From the NCBI RefSeq assembly GCF_900110575.1, contig NZ_FOEF01000022.1:62001-126000 (forward strand): a DNA stretch of 64,000 nt. Direction: 5' to 3'. Positions 27,357-34,538 of this stretch are shown piece after piece; the stretch's first letter is position 1, and each line of letters starts with the position of its first letter. The translations under genes and the position numbers were made by a program. The notes under the pieces were generated by a model. It did no database searches, was not told the DNA's origin, and was given only the letters and a program-made list of their open reading frames with translations. Source of the DNA: Amycolatopsis saalfeldensis (GTDB lineage Bacteria; Actinomycetota; Actinomycetes; Mycobacteriales; Pseudonocardiaceae).

Positions 27357-27905
27357 CTACACGCGCCGAGTGCGGTCCGCGCCGATGGCGACGCCGACGA
27401 TCGTGCAGGTTCCGGTGCCGTGATTGCGCCAAGCGTGCCGCGTGCCGTTCTGGACGACCGCGTCGCCGGCCCGCAGCACCACCTGCTCGCCCTCGTCGAG
27501 TTCCAGCGTGACTTCACCCGAAACGACGAGGACGTAGTCGATGCTGTCGGTGGTGTGCATCCCGGGAACGCCGGGCTCCATGACGGCCGGCGCACCCGGC
27601 ATCTGCCGTTCCAGCTCGGCCATGGCCTCGACCGGGTCGAGATCCGGAGACGGGACCAGCTCGCCCGGCGGAATCGTGTTGATCATGAACCGGGAGCCGT
27701 CCCGGGGCGGGTACCACGCCTCGGCGCTCCCCGGTGAGCCGTCGTCCGGGAAGGTCGGCCGCTCGTCACGGCCCCACAGCCGGTACGCCGCGCAGCCGGG
27801 CATCAGCCCGGAAGTGATGGGCCGGACGGCACTGTCGTCGACCACCCGGGCCCTGCCTTCGGAGTCGTGCCCGGTGACGACCCGGCGAATCTTCTGGTGG
27901 TCCAT
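27357..27905 (-). CDS. Cupin-domain protein
   Basis: 182 residues from ATG 27905, with AAGGAG 6 bases upstream. The C-terminal half is a single cupin: IDYVLVVSGEVTLELDEGE (motif 1 with Glu but altered His pattern), then GDAVVQNGTRHAWRNHG (motif 2, with GT.HAW). The N-terminal half has no named domain. The enzymatic role is unknown; similar cupins occur as small-molecule sensors or dioxygenases. It is divergent from a TetR gene, with three operator copies between them, so it is the regulated target of that TetR and probably acts on the inducer. Confidence 0.85.
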   Translation of the reverse strand: MDHQKIRRVVTGHDSEGRARVVDDSAVRPITSGLMPGCAAYRLWGRDERPTFPDDGSPGSAEAWYPPRDGSRFMINTIPPGELVPSPDLDPVEAMAELERQMPGAPAVMEPGVPGMHTTDSIDYVLVVSGEVTLELDEGEQVVLRAGDAVVQNGTRHAWRNHGTGTCTIVGVAIGADRTRRV

Positions 27906-27916
27906 CAGCGCTCCTT

Positions 27917-27948
27917 GATACGGCGGCGTATGGATACGCCACCGTATC
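27917..27948. promoter_or_regulatory. Two abutting TetR operators, ATACG-N4-CGTAT
   Basis: 27918-27931 reads ATACGGCGGCGTAT and 27934-27947 reads ATACGCCACCGTAT, each a 14-bp palindrome of 5-bp arms. Together they form a larger inverted repeat of 15-bp arms with one mismatch. They lie 12 bases before the cupin start, where a bound repressor would block its promoter or transcript start. Confidence 0.75.
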
Positions 27949-27969
27949 CCGCAGGCGGTGAACTCGTCA

Positions 27970-27983
27970 ATACGGTGACGTAT
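27970..27983. promoter_or_regulatory. Third TetR operator copy
   Basis: ATACGGTGACGTAT has the same ATACG-N4-CGTAT pattern, 10 bases before the TetR GTG start, which suggests autoregulation. Its centre is 36 bases from the centre of the nearest of the other two sites. Confidence 0.75.
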
Positions 27984-27993
27984 CCTGCTGCCC

Positions 27994-28557
27994 GTGGTGA
28001 ACGAGTCGAGCCGCCTGTCCGCCCGGGATTGGGCGCGGGCCGCGCTGAAGGCGATCGCAGACGGCGGGCTGGCCGCGGTCGCGGTCGAACCGCTGGCGCG
28101 GACGCTCGGCGTGACCAAGGGCAGTTTCTACGCCCACTACCGGAATCGGGACGAGCTGATCACGGCGGCGCTCGAGGAATGGGGACGCAGCCACGGCACC
28201 GAGGGACTCACCGAGTTCGCGGCCATCACCGATCCGGCCGAGCGGTTGCGCGAGCTGCTCACCACTGTCGTGCGAGCCGTCCAGCCGCTGGCGCCGTCGG
28301 TGCACCTGAGCCTGCTCGGCGACCGCAACGACGCCCGGGTCCGGAACGCGGTTCACCAGGTGAACCAGGCCCGGCTGGAACTGCTGGCGCGGACCTACCG
28401 CGAGCTCGGCCTGCCGCCGAGCCGCGCCGAGTCCCGGGCGCGGGTCGCCTACGCGGCCATCCTCGGACTGTCACAGCTGGCCCAAACCGATCCGGACGCC
28501 CCGCGCTCCGCGGTACTCGCCGAGGAGGCCGCCGCGCTCTTCCTGACGCTCGGGTAG
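27994..28557 (+). CDS. TetR-family regulator of the cupin gene
   Basis: 187 residues from GTG 27994 (GTG 27997 is the next codon and equally possible). The helix-turn-helix reads ARAALKAIADGGLAAVAVEPLARTLGVTKGSFYAHY, shown here only to the turn (VTKGSFYAHYRNRDEL). The C-terminal domain resembles the TetR_C group common with small oxidoreductase or cupin targets. Three identical-pattern operators lie between it and the cupin gene, so it almost certainly represses both. Confidence 0.9.
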   Translation: MVNESSRLSARDWARAALKAIADGGLAAVAVEPLARTLGVTKGSFYAHYRNRDELITAALEEWGRSHGTEGLTEFAAITDPAERLRELLTTVVRAVQPLAPSVHLSLLGDRNDARVRNAVHQVNQARLELLARTYRELGLPPSRAESRARVAYAAILGLSQLAQTDPDAPRSAVLAEEAAALFLTLG

Positions 28558-28561
28558 ACCC

Positions 28562-29110
28562 TCAACCGGACGGCTCGGCCGGGGACCACACGCCGAACCA
28601 CTGCTCGGCGCCGTACTCCTCGAACCGTTCCACCTCGGTGAATCCCAGCTTGGCCGCGAGGCGCAGGGAACGGTCGTTGGCGGTCTGGGTGCAGAGCACC
28701 ACCGGCTCGCCCGGAATCGCGGCGGCGAACCAGCCGAGGGCCGCCGCGCAGGCCTCGGCGGCGTACCCGAGTCCCCACGTCTCCGGGAGGAAGAGGTAGC
28801 CGAGTTCGGCCTCCCCCGCGTCGGGGCCGAGGTGGCCCAGGCGCCCGGCGTCGCGCCGGCCGAGGGTGACCACACCGATCGCCGCCCCGTCGAGAGCGGC
28901 CACGAAAAGGCCGGGGCGCCGCCTGGGCGCCCCGGGCATCGCGCGCTCGAACTCGGCCCGCGGCCGCGGACCGCCGATATAGGTGCCCACCTCAGGCGAG
29001 GTGAACAGCTCGATGACCGCCGCGCGGTCCCGCGCCTCGGGCTCGCGGAGCACGAGACGCTCGGTCCTGATCGGGCCCGGCGGCCACGCGACGGAGCCAA
29101 GGTCAGCCAC
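28562..29110 (-). CDS. GNAT acetyltransferase, RimJ/RimL-like
   Basis: 182 residues from GTG 29110. The family start is IRTERLVLREPEARD; the acetyl-CoA-binding segment is ETWGLGYAAEACAAALGW (pattern xxGxGxA), then NDRSLRLAAKLGFTEV. These enzymes acetylate protein N-termini, antibiotics or small amines; the substrate is not predictable. Its end is 4 bases from the convergent TetR stop. Confidence 0.88.
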   Translation of the reverse strand: MADLGSVAWPPGPIRTERLVLREPEARDRAAVIELFTSPEVGTYIGGPRPRAEFERAMPGAPRRRPGLFVAALDGAAIGVVTLGRRDAGRLGHLGPDAGEAELGYLFLPETWGLGYAAEACAAALGWFAAAIPGEPVVLCTQTANDRSLRLAAKLGFTEVERFEEYGAEQWFGVWSPAEPSG

Positions 29111-29186
29111 AGATGCAGGCTAACAACAGCCGCCGATCAATCGTGGTAGGCAGGGAGGCGATCGTCATCGCGAGGAGGCAAGAGCT

Positions 29187-30137
29187 GTGCGAGCCATCGG
29201 CCTGACCGAATTCGGCGGACCCGAGGTGCTGCGGGTCATCGAGCTGCCCGATCCCGTGCCGGGCCGCGGCGAGGTGCGCGTCCGGGTGCACGCGGCCTCG
29301 GTCAACCCCACCGACACGCTGTTCCGTTCCGGCGCCACGCGCGCTCGGTTCAACGGCCGCCCCGGGCCGTACGTGCCGGGGATGGACGCGGCGGGCGTGG
29401 TCGACGCGATCGGGCCGGACACCGACACCCCGCTCCGGCCGGGCGACGCGGTGATCGCGATCGTCCGCCCGTACGAGCCGCGTGGTGGCGCGTACGCGGA
29501 GCTGGTCGTGGTGCCCGCCGCGTCGGTCGTGCCGATTCCGTCCGATGTGGACTTCCCGGCCGCGTCGACGCTGCTGATGAACGCGCTCACCGCCCGGATG
29601 GGGCTGGACCTGCTCGCCGTGCCGGCCGGTGGCACCGTCGCCGTGACCGGGGCGGCCGGGGCCTTCGGCGGGTACGCGGTGCAGCTGGCCAAGAGCGACG
29701 GGCTGCGCGTGCTGGCCGACGCCTCGCCGTCCGACACGGACCTGGTGGCGGCTCTGGGCGCCGACGAGGTGGTGCCACGCGGTGACGACGTCGCCGAGCG
29801 GTTCCGCGCGCTCACGCCGGGCGGGGTGGACGGCGTGCTCGACGGGGCGATGCTGCACGAGCTGATCGTCCCGGCGATCCGGGACGGCGGCGGGATCGCC
29901 GTCATCCGGGGCTGGGACGGCCCGGCCGGTCGCGGGATCCGGATCCGCCCGGTCTGGGTCAACGAGGGCGCCACCGACCACGCCCGGCTGCTCCGGCTGC
30001 GGGACCAGGCCGAGGCGGGCGAACTGACCCTGCGCGTGGCCGGGGTGCTGCCCGCCGGCGAGGCGGTCCAGGCACACCGGCGGCTGGCCGAGGGCGGCCT
30101 GCGCGGGCGTCTCGTGCTGGACTTCACCGCCGTCTAG
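29187..30137 (+). CDS. NADPH:quinone reductase-like MDR oxidoreductase
   Basis: Medium-chain, zinc-independent oxidoreductase, 316 residues from GTG 29187 with AGGAGG upstream. GroES-like N-terminus (VHAASVNPTDTLFRSG), then the conserved PGMDAAGVV and the nucleotide-binding stretch VAVTGAAGAFGGYAVQLAK. No structural or catalytic zinc cysteines are seen, as expected for quinone reductase types. It should reduce quinones or enals with NADPH. It stands alone, convergent with the SnoaL-like gene. Confidence 0.9.
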   Translation: MRAIGLTEFGGPEVLRVIELPDPVPGRGEVRVRVHAASVNPTDTLFRSGATRARFNGRPGPYVPGMDAAGVVDAIGPDTDTPLRPGDAVIAIVRPYEPRGGAYAELVVVPAASVVPIPSDVDFPAASTLLMNALTARMGLDLLAVPAGGTVAVTGAAGAFGGYAVQLAKSDGLRVLADASPSDTDLVAALGADEVVPRGDDVAERFRALTPGGVDGVLDGAMLHELIVPAIRDGGGIAVIRGWDGPAGRGIRIRPVWVNEGATDHARLLRLRDQAEAGELTLRVAGVLPAGEAVQAHRRLAEGGLRGRLVLDFTAV

Positions 30138-30149
30138 CGGCTCTTTCCC

Positions 30150-30710
30150 TCAGACGGACAGGTCCGGCGGGGTGGTGTCGAGCAGCCGCGGATCCGGCTC
30201 TTCGCCGGACATGGCCAGCAGCCCGATCACGGCGCGGCCGAGCGTGAGCAGGTCGCGGGGGTTCTTCTTGTCCAGGCCGCCGATGAGCTGCTTGAGCACC
30301 GTCAGCTGGTCGAAGTAGATGCGCTCGGTGACGAGGTGCTCGTTCTCGTCGAAGAGGAAGTAGGCCGTCATCCTGGTGCGGTGCTTGGCTTTCGTCGGCG
30401 GGATCTTGCCGAGGTGGCCGAGATGGGTGCCCCTGAGCCAGAACTCCACGATCACGGCGTCGTGGCTGTGCCGGAGCGCGATGATCTCGTGGTCCTGGTC
30501 GGGGAAGGCGACGCGGGTGTCGTGGTAGTAGCCCCGCACCTCGCCGTCGCCGTCGTGGACGGTCATCGACGCGATCAGCTCGTAGTGCGGGTGCGGGAAC
30601 GTGGACAGGGTCTGGTCCCAGTCCTGCCGGACCTCGTCGGTGAAGTGGTCGAGGACCAGTTTCTGCCGGGCCCGCAGGACTTCTTCGGACGGAAAAGCGA
30701 AGGTGGACAA
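30150..30710 (-). CDS. SnoaL-like (NTF2-fold) protein
   Basis: 186 residues from TTG 30710 (GGGGAGAA upstream). The central part has the NTF2/SnoaL ester-cyclase-like pattern: HPHYELIASM, a buried VEFWLRGTHLG strand and RTRMTAYFLFDENEHLVTERIYFD. SnoaL enzymes close polyketide rings or hydrolyse esters, but many relatives have other roles and I see no polyketide genes here. It is divergent from a TetR gene; two operator copies lie between, so it is the TetR target. Confidence 0.8.
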   Translation of the reverse strand: MSTFAFPSEEVLRARQKLVLDHFTDEVRQDWDQTLSTFPHPHYELIASMTVHDGDGEVRGYYHDTRVAFPDQDHEIIALRHSHDAVIVEFWLRGTHLGHLGKIPPTKAKHRTRMTAYFLFDENEHLVTERIYFDQLTVLKQLIGGLDKKNPRDLLTLGRAVIGLLAMSGEEPDPRLLDTTPPDLSV

Positions 30711-30740
30711 GGGTTCTCCCCGATCAGGCGGGACAGGAAA

Positions 30741-30753
30741 CCTACACTGTAGG
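30741..30753. promoter_or_regulatory. TetR operator copy 1 (CCTACACTGTAGG)
   Basis: Perfect 6-bp arms with a 1-base centre, 31 bases before the SnoaL-like TTG start. Confidence 0.7.
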
Positions 30754-30773
30754 AATATGCGGGTGACTGTATC

Positions 30774-30786
30774 CCTACGGTGTAGG
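30774..30786. promoter_or_regulatory. TetR operator copy 2 (CCTACGGTGTAGG)
   Basis: Same element as copy 1 with a 3-base centre and arms CCTAC/GTAGG, centred 33 bp away, that is about three helix turns, so two repressor dimers would sit on one face of the DNA. It lies 47 bases before the TetR ATG. Confidence 0.7.
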
Positions 30787-30832
30787 ATTTGTCCACCGCC
30801 GCCACCGGGGAGCGGAACGTAGGGAGGCGCAG

Positions 30833-31507
30833 ATGGCCGACGGCAAGCCGCGGCGCGGTCGCCCGGCGGGCGGCAAACCGGTCCTCACCGGGGAGCGCAT
30901 CGTCGCCGAGGCGCTGGTGATGGTCGAGCAGGAGGGCCTCGACGCGGTCACCATGCGGGGGCTCGCCCGGCGGCTGGGCGTCGACGCGATGAGCCTGTAC
31001 CACCACATCGACAACCGGGAAACGCTGCTCAACCGGATCGCCGAACTCGTGCTCGCCGGCATCGATTTGCCGCCCGCCACCGGAGTGTTCCGCGACGACG
31101 TGCACGCGATGGCCCAGGCGTTCCGCCGCGTCGCACTCCGGCACCCGCACTGCGCGCCGCTGGTTCTCACCCGTCAGCTCGGGTCGTTCGCGGCGCTGGC
31201 CCCGGTCGAGGCGGTGCTGTCCATCCTCCGCGACGCGGGTTTTCCGCCCGGCTCGGCCGTGCACGCCACGCGTTCGGTGCTGGCCTTCGTGATCGGCAGC
31301 CTGCTGCGCGAGGTCTCCGCCGGCCCCACCTTCAGCGGCGACGACCTGGGCGGCGTCGAACGGCGCTTGGCCGAACTGCGGGCCTCGTCCCTGCCGCACG
31401 TCGTCGAAGCGGCGCCGGACCTGGCCGTCTGCGAGCACGAGGCGGAGTTCGAGTTCGGGCTCGACCTGCTGATCGTGGCGTTGGAGCGGCAATTGCAGCG
31501 GCGGTGA
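30833..31507 (+). CDS. TetR-family regulator of the SnoaL-like gene
   Basis: 224 residues from ATG 30833. It opens with a basic arm (KPRRGRPAGGKPVLTGERI), then AEALVMVEQEGLDAVTMRGLARRLGVDAMSLYHHIDNRETLLNRI, given here only for its turn LGVDAMSLYHHI. This is close to the tetracycline-repressor class HTH, and the C-terminal part fits TetR_C_1. The two operators upstream support repression of itself and the SnoaL-like gene. Confidence 0.9.
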   Translation: MADGKPRRGRPAGGKPVLTGERIVAEALVMVEQEGLDAVTMRGLARRLGVDAMSLYHHIDNRETLLNRIAELVLAGIDLPPATGVFRDDVHAMAQAFRRVALRHPHCAPLVLTRQLGSFAALAPVEAVLSILRDAGFPPGSAVHATRSVLAFVIGSLLREVSAGPTFSGDDLGGVERRLAELRASSLPHVVEAAPDLAVCEHEAEFEFGLDLLIVALERQLQRR

Positions 31508-31585
31508 CCACATTCCCCCGATGTCACCTTCGCCGTCCCGGCGGTGTCCTGGAGGAGTGGGTCAGGAGAGCGAAGGGACATCGTC

Positions 31586-31901
31586 ATGAAGGCTGTCATC
31601 GTGTGCACCTCCGTTTCACACGGCAACACCAGGAGGATCGCCGACGTCATGGGCCAGGTCCTGGCGGCGCCGGTCGCCACCCCGGAGCAGGTCGATCCGG
31701 CCGGGCTCGCCGCCTGCGACCTCGTGGGATTCGGCTCGGGGACCTTCCTGGGGTCCTTCCACGCTTCTCCCGCCCGATGATCCACTCGGCGGGATCCGGA
31801 AGGGGCGACCCGATGCCGCCGATCTGCAGGCGGCGCGCGAGTTCGCCGAAGGGCTGCGCTCCCGGCTGCCGCCAAGCCCCGAACCTGGCGACAGCCGGTG
31901 A
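31586..31901 (+). pseudogene. Flavodoxin-like gene remnant with internal deletion
   Basis: ATG 31586 opens a flavodoxin: KAVIVCTSVSHGNTRRIAD is the FMN phosphate loop, then DLVGFGSGTFLGSFH. The frame then runs into a stop at 31778. In another frame the C-terminal end continues from about 31780: GGIRKGRPDAADLQAAREF, stop at 31899-31901. Roughly 70-80 residues of a ~150-residue protein are missing between FLGSFH and the GGIRKG part, including the second FMN loop. A single base error cannot explain this, so it is a real deletion and the gene is dead. Upstream is a normal ribosome binding site. Confidence 0.8.
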
Positions 31902-31904
31902 CAG

Positions 31905-32126
31905 CTAGTTGCGGTACCGGAAGAGGATCCGGCCGCGCGTGAGGTCGTACGGGCTCAGCTCCACCAGAACGCGGTCATACGGCAGGATCTTGATGTAGTT
32001 CCGCCGGATCTTCCCGCTGATGTGCGCCAGCACGTTGTGCCCGTTCTCCAGTTCCACCCGGAATTTGGCGTCGCGCAGGCATTCGACGACGGTGCCCTCG
32101 ATTTCGATGGCCGGTGTGGCCGCCAT
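31905..32126 (-). CDS. infA: Translation initiation factor IF-1 paralogue
   Basis: 73 residues, the size of IF-1, with an OB fold of five strands: IEIEGTVVECLRDAKFRVEL, NGHNVLAHISGKIRRNYI, DRVLVELSPYDLTRGRILFRY. IF-1 binds the ribosomal A site during initiation. The sequence differs from the usual ribosomal-operon IF-1 at several places (ECLRDAKF for the normal PLPNAMF type, FRYRN tail), so it looks like a second copy. Stop of the upstream acetyltransferase gene and this ATG share a base (TGATG), so the two are coupled. No ribosomal protein genes are near. Confidence 0.9.
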   Translation of the reverse strand: MAATPAIEIEGTVVECLRDAKFRVELENGHNVLAHISGKIRRNYIKILPYDRVLVELSPYDLTRGRILFRYRN

Positions 32127-32920
32127 CAGCGAAGCACCAGTTCCAGGTTGCTGCCCGCGCGGCGAGCGCCGACGCCCTCGAACAGCGCCACGGCCGCCGC
32201 GTTGGATTCGTTCACGTCGGCCGACGCCGTGGGCTGCCCGGAACGGTGCAGCGAACCCAAAACCTCGGCCAGCAATGCCCGGGCGACACCCCGGCGGCGG
32301 CGGTCGGAGCGGACAGCGATCAGCCCGATCCGCGGCTGCCGGAAGGTCACCACCCGCGCCAGCCCGACGTACCCGTCGGTTTGGGCGGCCGCCGCGTACT
32401 TCGACGGGTCGACCACGGTGTCCCCGTCCGGGCGGACCAGGATCTCGGTCGGCATCTCGTGCCATCCGACGGCGGCCTCGACCTCGTCGCGGATCACGCG
32501 GTCCACCGCGCGCAGTGGGGCCTCTTCCGCTTCGCCGACGGCCAGCACCTTCACGCCCGGCGGCGGAAGCACCGAGCCGAGGCCCGTCACCCCGGGATCG
32601 GTCGGCACGAGGTATTCCCATTCACGGCGCCGGATCGTGAAGCCGGCTCGCTCCCATTGGGCCGTCAAGTCGACATCGGCCTCGTCGACCACGGTGTGCA
32701 ACGGCTTGGGCAGGCCGGGCAGCATCGCCTCGGCGAGCTGGTCGAAAACCTCGCGGTGCCACGCGTCGATGCTGAGGAAGACCCGCCCGTCGGGCCGGTG
32801 CGTGGCCTCGCCGCGGCCGACCACGCGGTCGTCCTCCAGCGCGTGCCAGTGCCGCTGCGCGACCCGCGTGATCAGCACGGCGCGCTCGCCCGTGCTTGAA
32901 GAGAAATGCAGTGATTCCAT
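32126..32920 (-). CDS. GNAT-family N-acetyltransferase coupled to infA
   Basis: 264 residues from ATG 32920. The N-terminal half (1-~100) has only a weak acetyltransferase-like pattern (REVFDQLAEAMLPG). The C-terminal half is a clear GNAT domain: IGLIAVRSDRRRRGVARALLAEVL is the acetyl-CoA loop, followed by ADVNESNAAAVALFEGVGARR. This may be a two-domain arrangement with a degenerate N-terminal GNAT. It is translated just before infA (TGATG) and preceded by a leader peptide and hairpin. The substrate is unknown; a ribosome or tRNA link is only suggested by the neighbour. Confidence 0.85.
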   Translation of the reverse strand: MESLHFSSSTGERAVLITRVAQRHWHALEDDRVVGRGEATHRPDGRVFLSIDAWHREVFDQLAEAMLPGLPKPLHTVVDEADVDLTAQWERAGFTIRRREWEYLVPTDPGVTGLGSVLPPPGVKVLAVGEAEEAPLRAVDRVIRDEVEAAVGWHEMPTEILVRPDGDTVVDPSKYAAAAQTDGYVGLARVVTFRQPRIGLIAVRSDRRRRGVARALLAEVLGSLHRSGQPTASADVNESNAAAVALFEGVGARRAGSNLELVLR

Positions 32921-32934
32921 GGGATGACGCCTTT

Positions 32935-32961
32935 CGGGAGTGCCTGATCGAGGCGCTCCCG
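32935..32961. promoter_or_regulatory. Hairpin between leader peptide and acetyltransferase gene
   Basis: CGGGAGTGCC / GGCGCTCCCG, 10-bp arms with one weak pair and a 7-base loop. It follows the leader stop by 7 bases on the minus strand and ends 14 bases before the acetyltransferase ATG, so it could control read-through or ribosome access. Confidence 0.5.
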
Positions 32962-32968
32962 GCGACAG

Positions 32969-33028
32969 CTACGTCAATCGCCCGACCGTGACGGCGACAG
33001 GGAGCACCCATGCAGATGCAGCGTTCAT
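32969..33028 (-). CDS. 19-residue leader peptide
   Basis: ATG 33028 has a perfect AGGAGG (33037-33042) 8 bases upstream, the best ribosome binding site in this region. The peptide is MNAASAWVLPVAVTVGRLT, stop TAG. It holds no run of one amino acid, so amino acid attenuation is not obvious. It precedes the hairpin and the acetyltransferase-infA pair on the same strand. The frame is far too short for a normal gene; the strong SD is the evidence for translation. Confidence 0.55.
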   Translation of the reverse strand: MNAASAWVLPVAVTVGRLT

Positions 33029-33158
33029 GGGTCTCACCTCCTCGGCCGGTGTCACGGTCTCCGGCAAGGTATCGAGGCGTGTGCCGTCCCGTCCAGCCAT
33101 TTTCGCCGGACCCGCGCGCGAGCGGTTTTTGTCGGTGGGTGCCGGTACCTTCGGGGAC

Positions 33159-33950
33159 ATGGCAACACTGGTGACGTTCCACGCCCACCCGGACGACGAG
33201 TGCATCGTCACGGGCGGCGTGATGCGCAAGGCCGCCGACGAGGGGCACCGCGTCGTGCTCGTCGTGGCGACGCGGGGCGAGGTGGGCGAAGTGCCCGAGG
33301 GCTTCCTCGCCGACGGTGAAGAGCTGTGGGAGCGGCGGGTCCGGGAGGTCCACGCCGCGGCGGAGGTGCTCGGCGTGAAGCGCGTGGAGTTCCTGGGCTA
33401 CCGCGACTCCGGGATGATGGGCGAGCCGACGAACGACGCGCCGGGCACGTTCTGGACCGCGCCGGTGGAGGAGGCCGCCGAGCGGCTGGCCACCATCCTG
33501 CGCGAGGAGTCCGCCGACGTGCTCACGGTGTACGACGACTACGGCAACTACGGTCACCCGGACCACATCCAGGTCCACCGCGTCGGCGTGCGGGCCGCCG
33601 AGCTGGCCGGGGTCGGGCGCGTCTACCAGGCGACGTCGAACCGTGACTACATGCGCCGCGGCATCGAGGAAGCCGTCAACCGCGGCGACATCCCCGCCGA
33701 GGCGCTGCCGGACCCCGACGACCAGCGGATGGGCAAGCCCGAAGCCGAGCTCACCGCCTCGGTCGACGTCACCGCCTACCTGGACACCAAACGCGCCGCG
33801 ATGCGCGCCCACCCGAGCCAGATCAGCGAGGACTCGTTCTTCCTGGCCATGCCGGAAGAGGCTTTCCGGTTCGCCTTCGGCACGGAGTGGTTCATCCGGG
33901 AGGGCCAGGGCCCGGGGATCACGGAGACGGATCTGATGGCCGGTCTGTGA
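33159..33950 (+). CDS. PIG-L / mycothiol conjugate amidase-like deacetylase
   Basis: 263 residues from ATG 33159. Zinc-dependent LmbE/PIG-L fold: HAHPDDE at residues 8-14 gives the first metal ligands and YGHPDHIQVH the third His. Length and wording (VYDDYGNYGHPDH, AHPSQISEDSFF) are near the actinobacterial Mca/MshB group, which cleaves mycothiol S-conjugates or N-acetylglucosaminyl inositol. Mca itself is usually a little longer (~290), so this may be a paralogue. It is divergent from the leader/acetyltransferase/infA transcript. Confidence 0.88.
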   Translation: MATLVTFHAHPDDECIVTGGVMRKAADEGHRVVLVVATRGEVGEVPEGFLADGEELWERRVREVHAAAEVLGVKRVEFLGYRDSGMMGEPTNDAPGTFWTAPVEEAAERLATILREESADVLTVYDDYGNYGHPDHIQVHRVGVRAAELAGVGRVYQATSNRDYMRRGIEEAVNRGDIPAEALPDPDDQRMGKPEAELTASVDVTAYLDTKRAAMRAHPSQISEDSFFLAMPEEAFRFAFGTEWFIREGQGPGITETDLMAGL

Positions 33951-34064
33951 CGAGCCCCCGTGCGGCGGAGGACCTTGGGGCACTCTGCGGTGCGGAGGCC
34001 GCCGTCTCAGGGCAGAGTCGGAGAGGCAGGTGACCGCAGCGGGTTTCGGAGGTGAGCGACGGCT

Positions 34065-34472
34065 TCAGCCGAGCGCGGCGGTCACGTCCAGCTCCACCAG
34101 CTGCCCCGGATACCCCAGCTGCGCGACGCCCAGCAACGTGCTCGCCGTGGTGAACGCGGCGGCGATGTCGGAGGTGGTGAACCGCTCCCAGACGGCCGAC
34201 AAGGTGGTGCGGTCGGACGTGACCACGTAGACGACCGTGCGCACCACGTCACCCGGAGTGGCGCCGGCCGCGGTGAGGGCGGCGCCGGTGTTGGCGACGA
34301 CCTGATCCACTTGCGCGAGCACGTCCCCGGGCACCACGGTGGCGTCCTGGGCCAGCGGACACTGGCCGGCGAGATACACGGTGCGCCGGGCATCGGCGAT
34401 GGTCACGTGGTGGTAGCCGGGCGTCGCATGCAGCGCGGGCGGGTTCTGCCGGTGGATCGTCACGACCGGCAT
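34065..34472 (-). CDS. RidA (YjgF/UK114) family protein
   Basis: 135 residues from ATG 34472. Trimeric imine/enamine deaminase fold; the signature region reads VVRTVVYVVTSDRTTL, and the ligand-binding Arg of true RidA is not clear here. It may act on reactive enamines or have a catabolic role (Rid subfamily not resolved). The upstream region is the 853-bp repeat-rich spacer shared with mtnA. Confidence 0.85.
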   Translation of the reverse strand: MPVVTIHRQNPPALHATPGYHHVTIADARRTVYLAGQCPLAQDATVVPGDVLAQVDQVVANTGAALTAAGATPGDVVRTVVYVVTSDRTTLSAVWERFTTSDIAAAFTTASTLLGVAQLGYPGQLVELDVTAALG

Positions 34473-34538
34473 CCTGGCCGAACCGGCCGGGTCCGGACCA
34501 CCGGTTAACCGAGCCGCCCGTTACGTCCGGACCTACCC

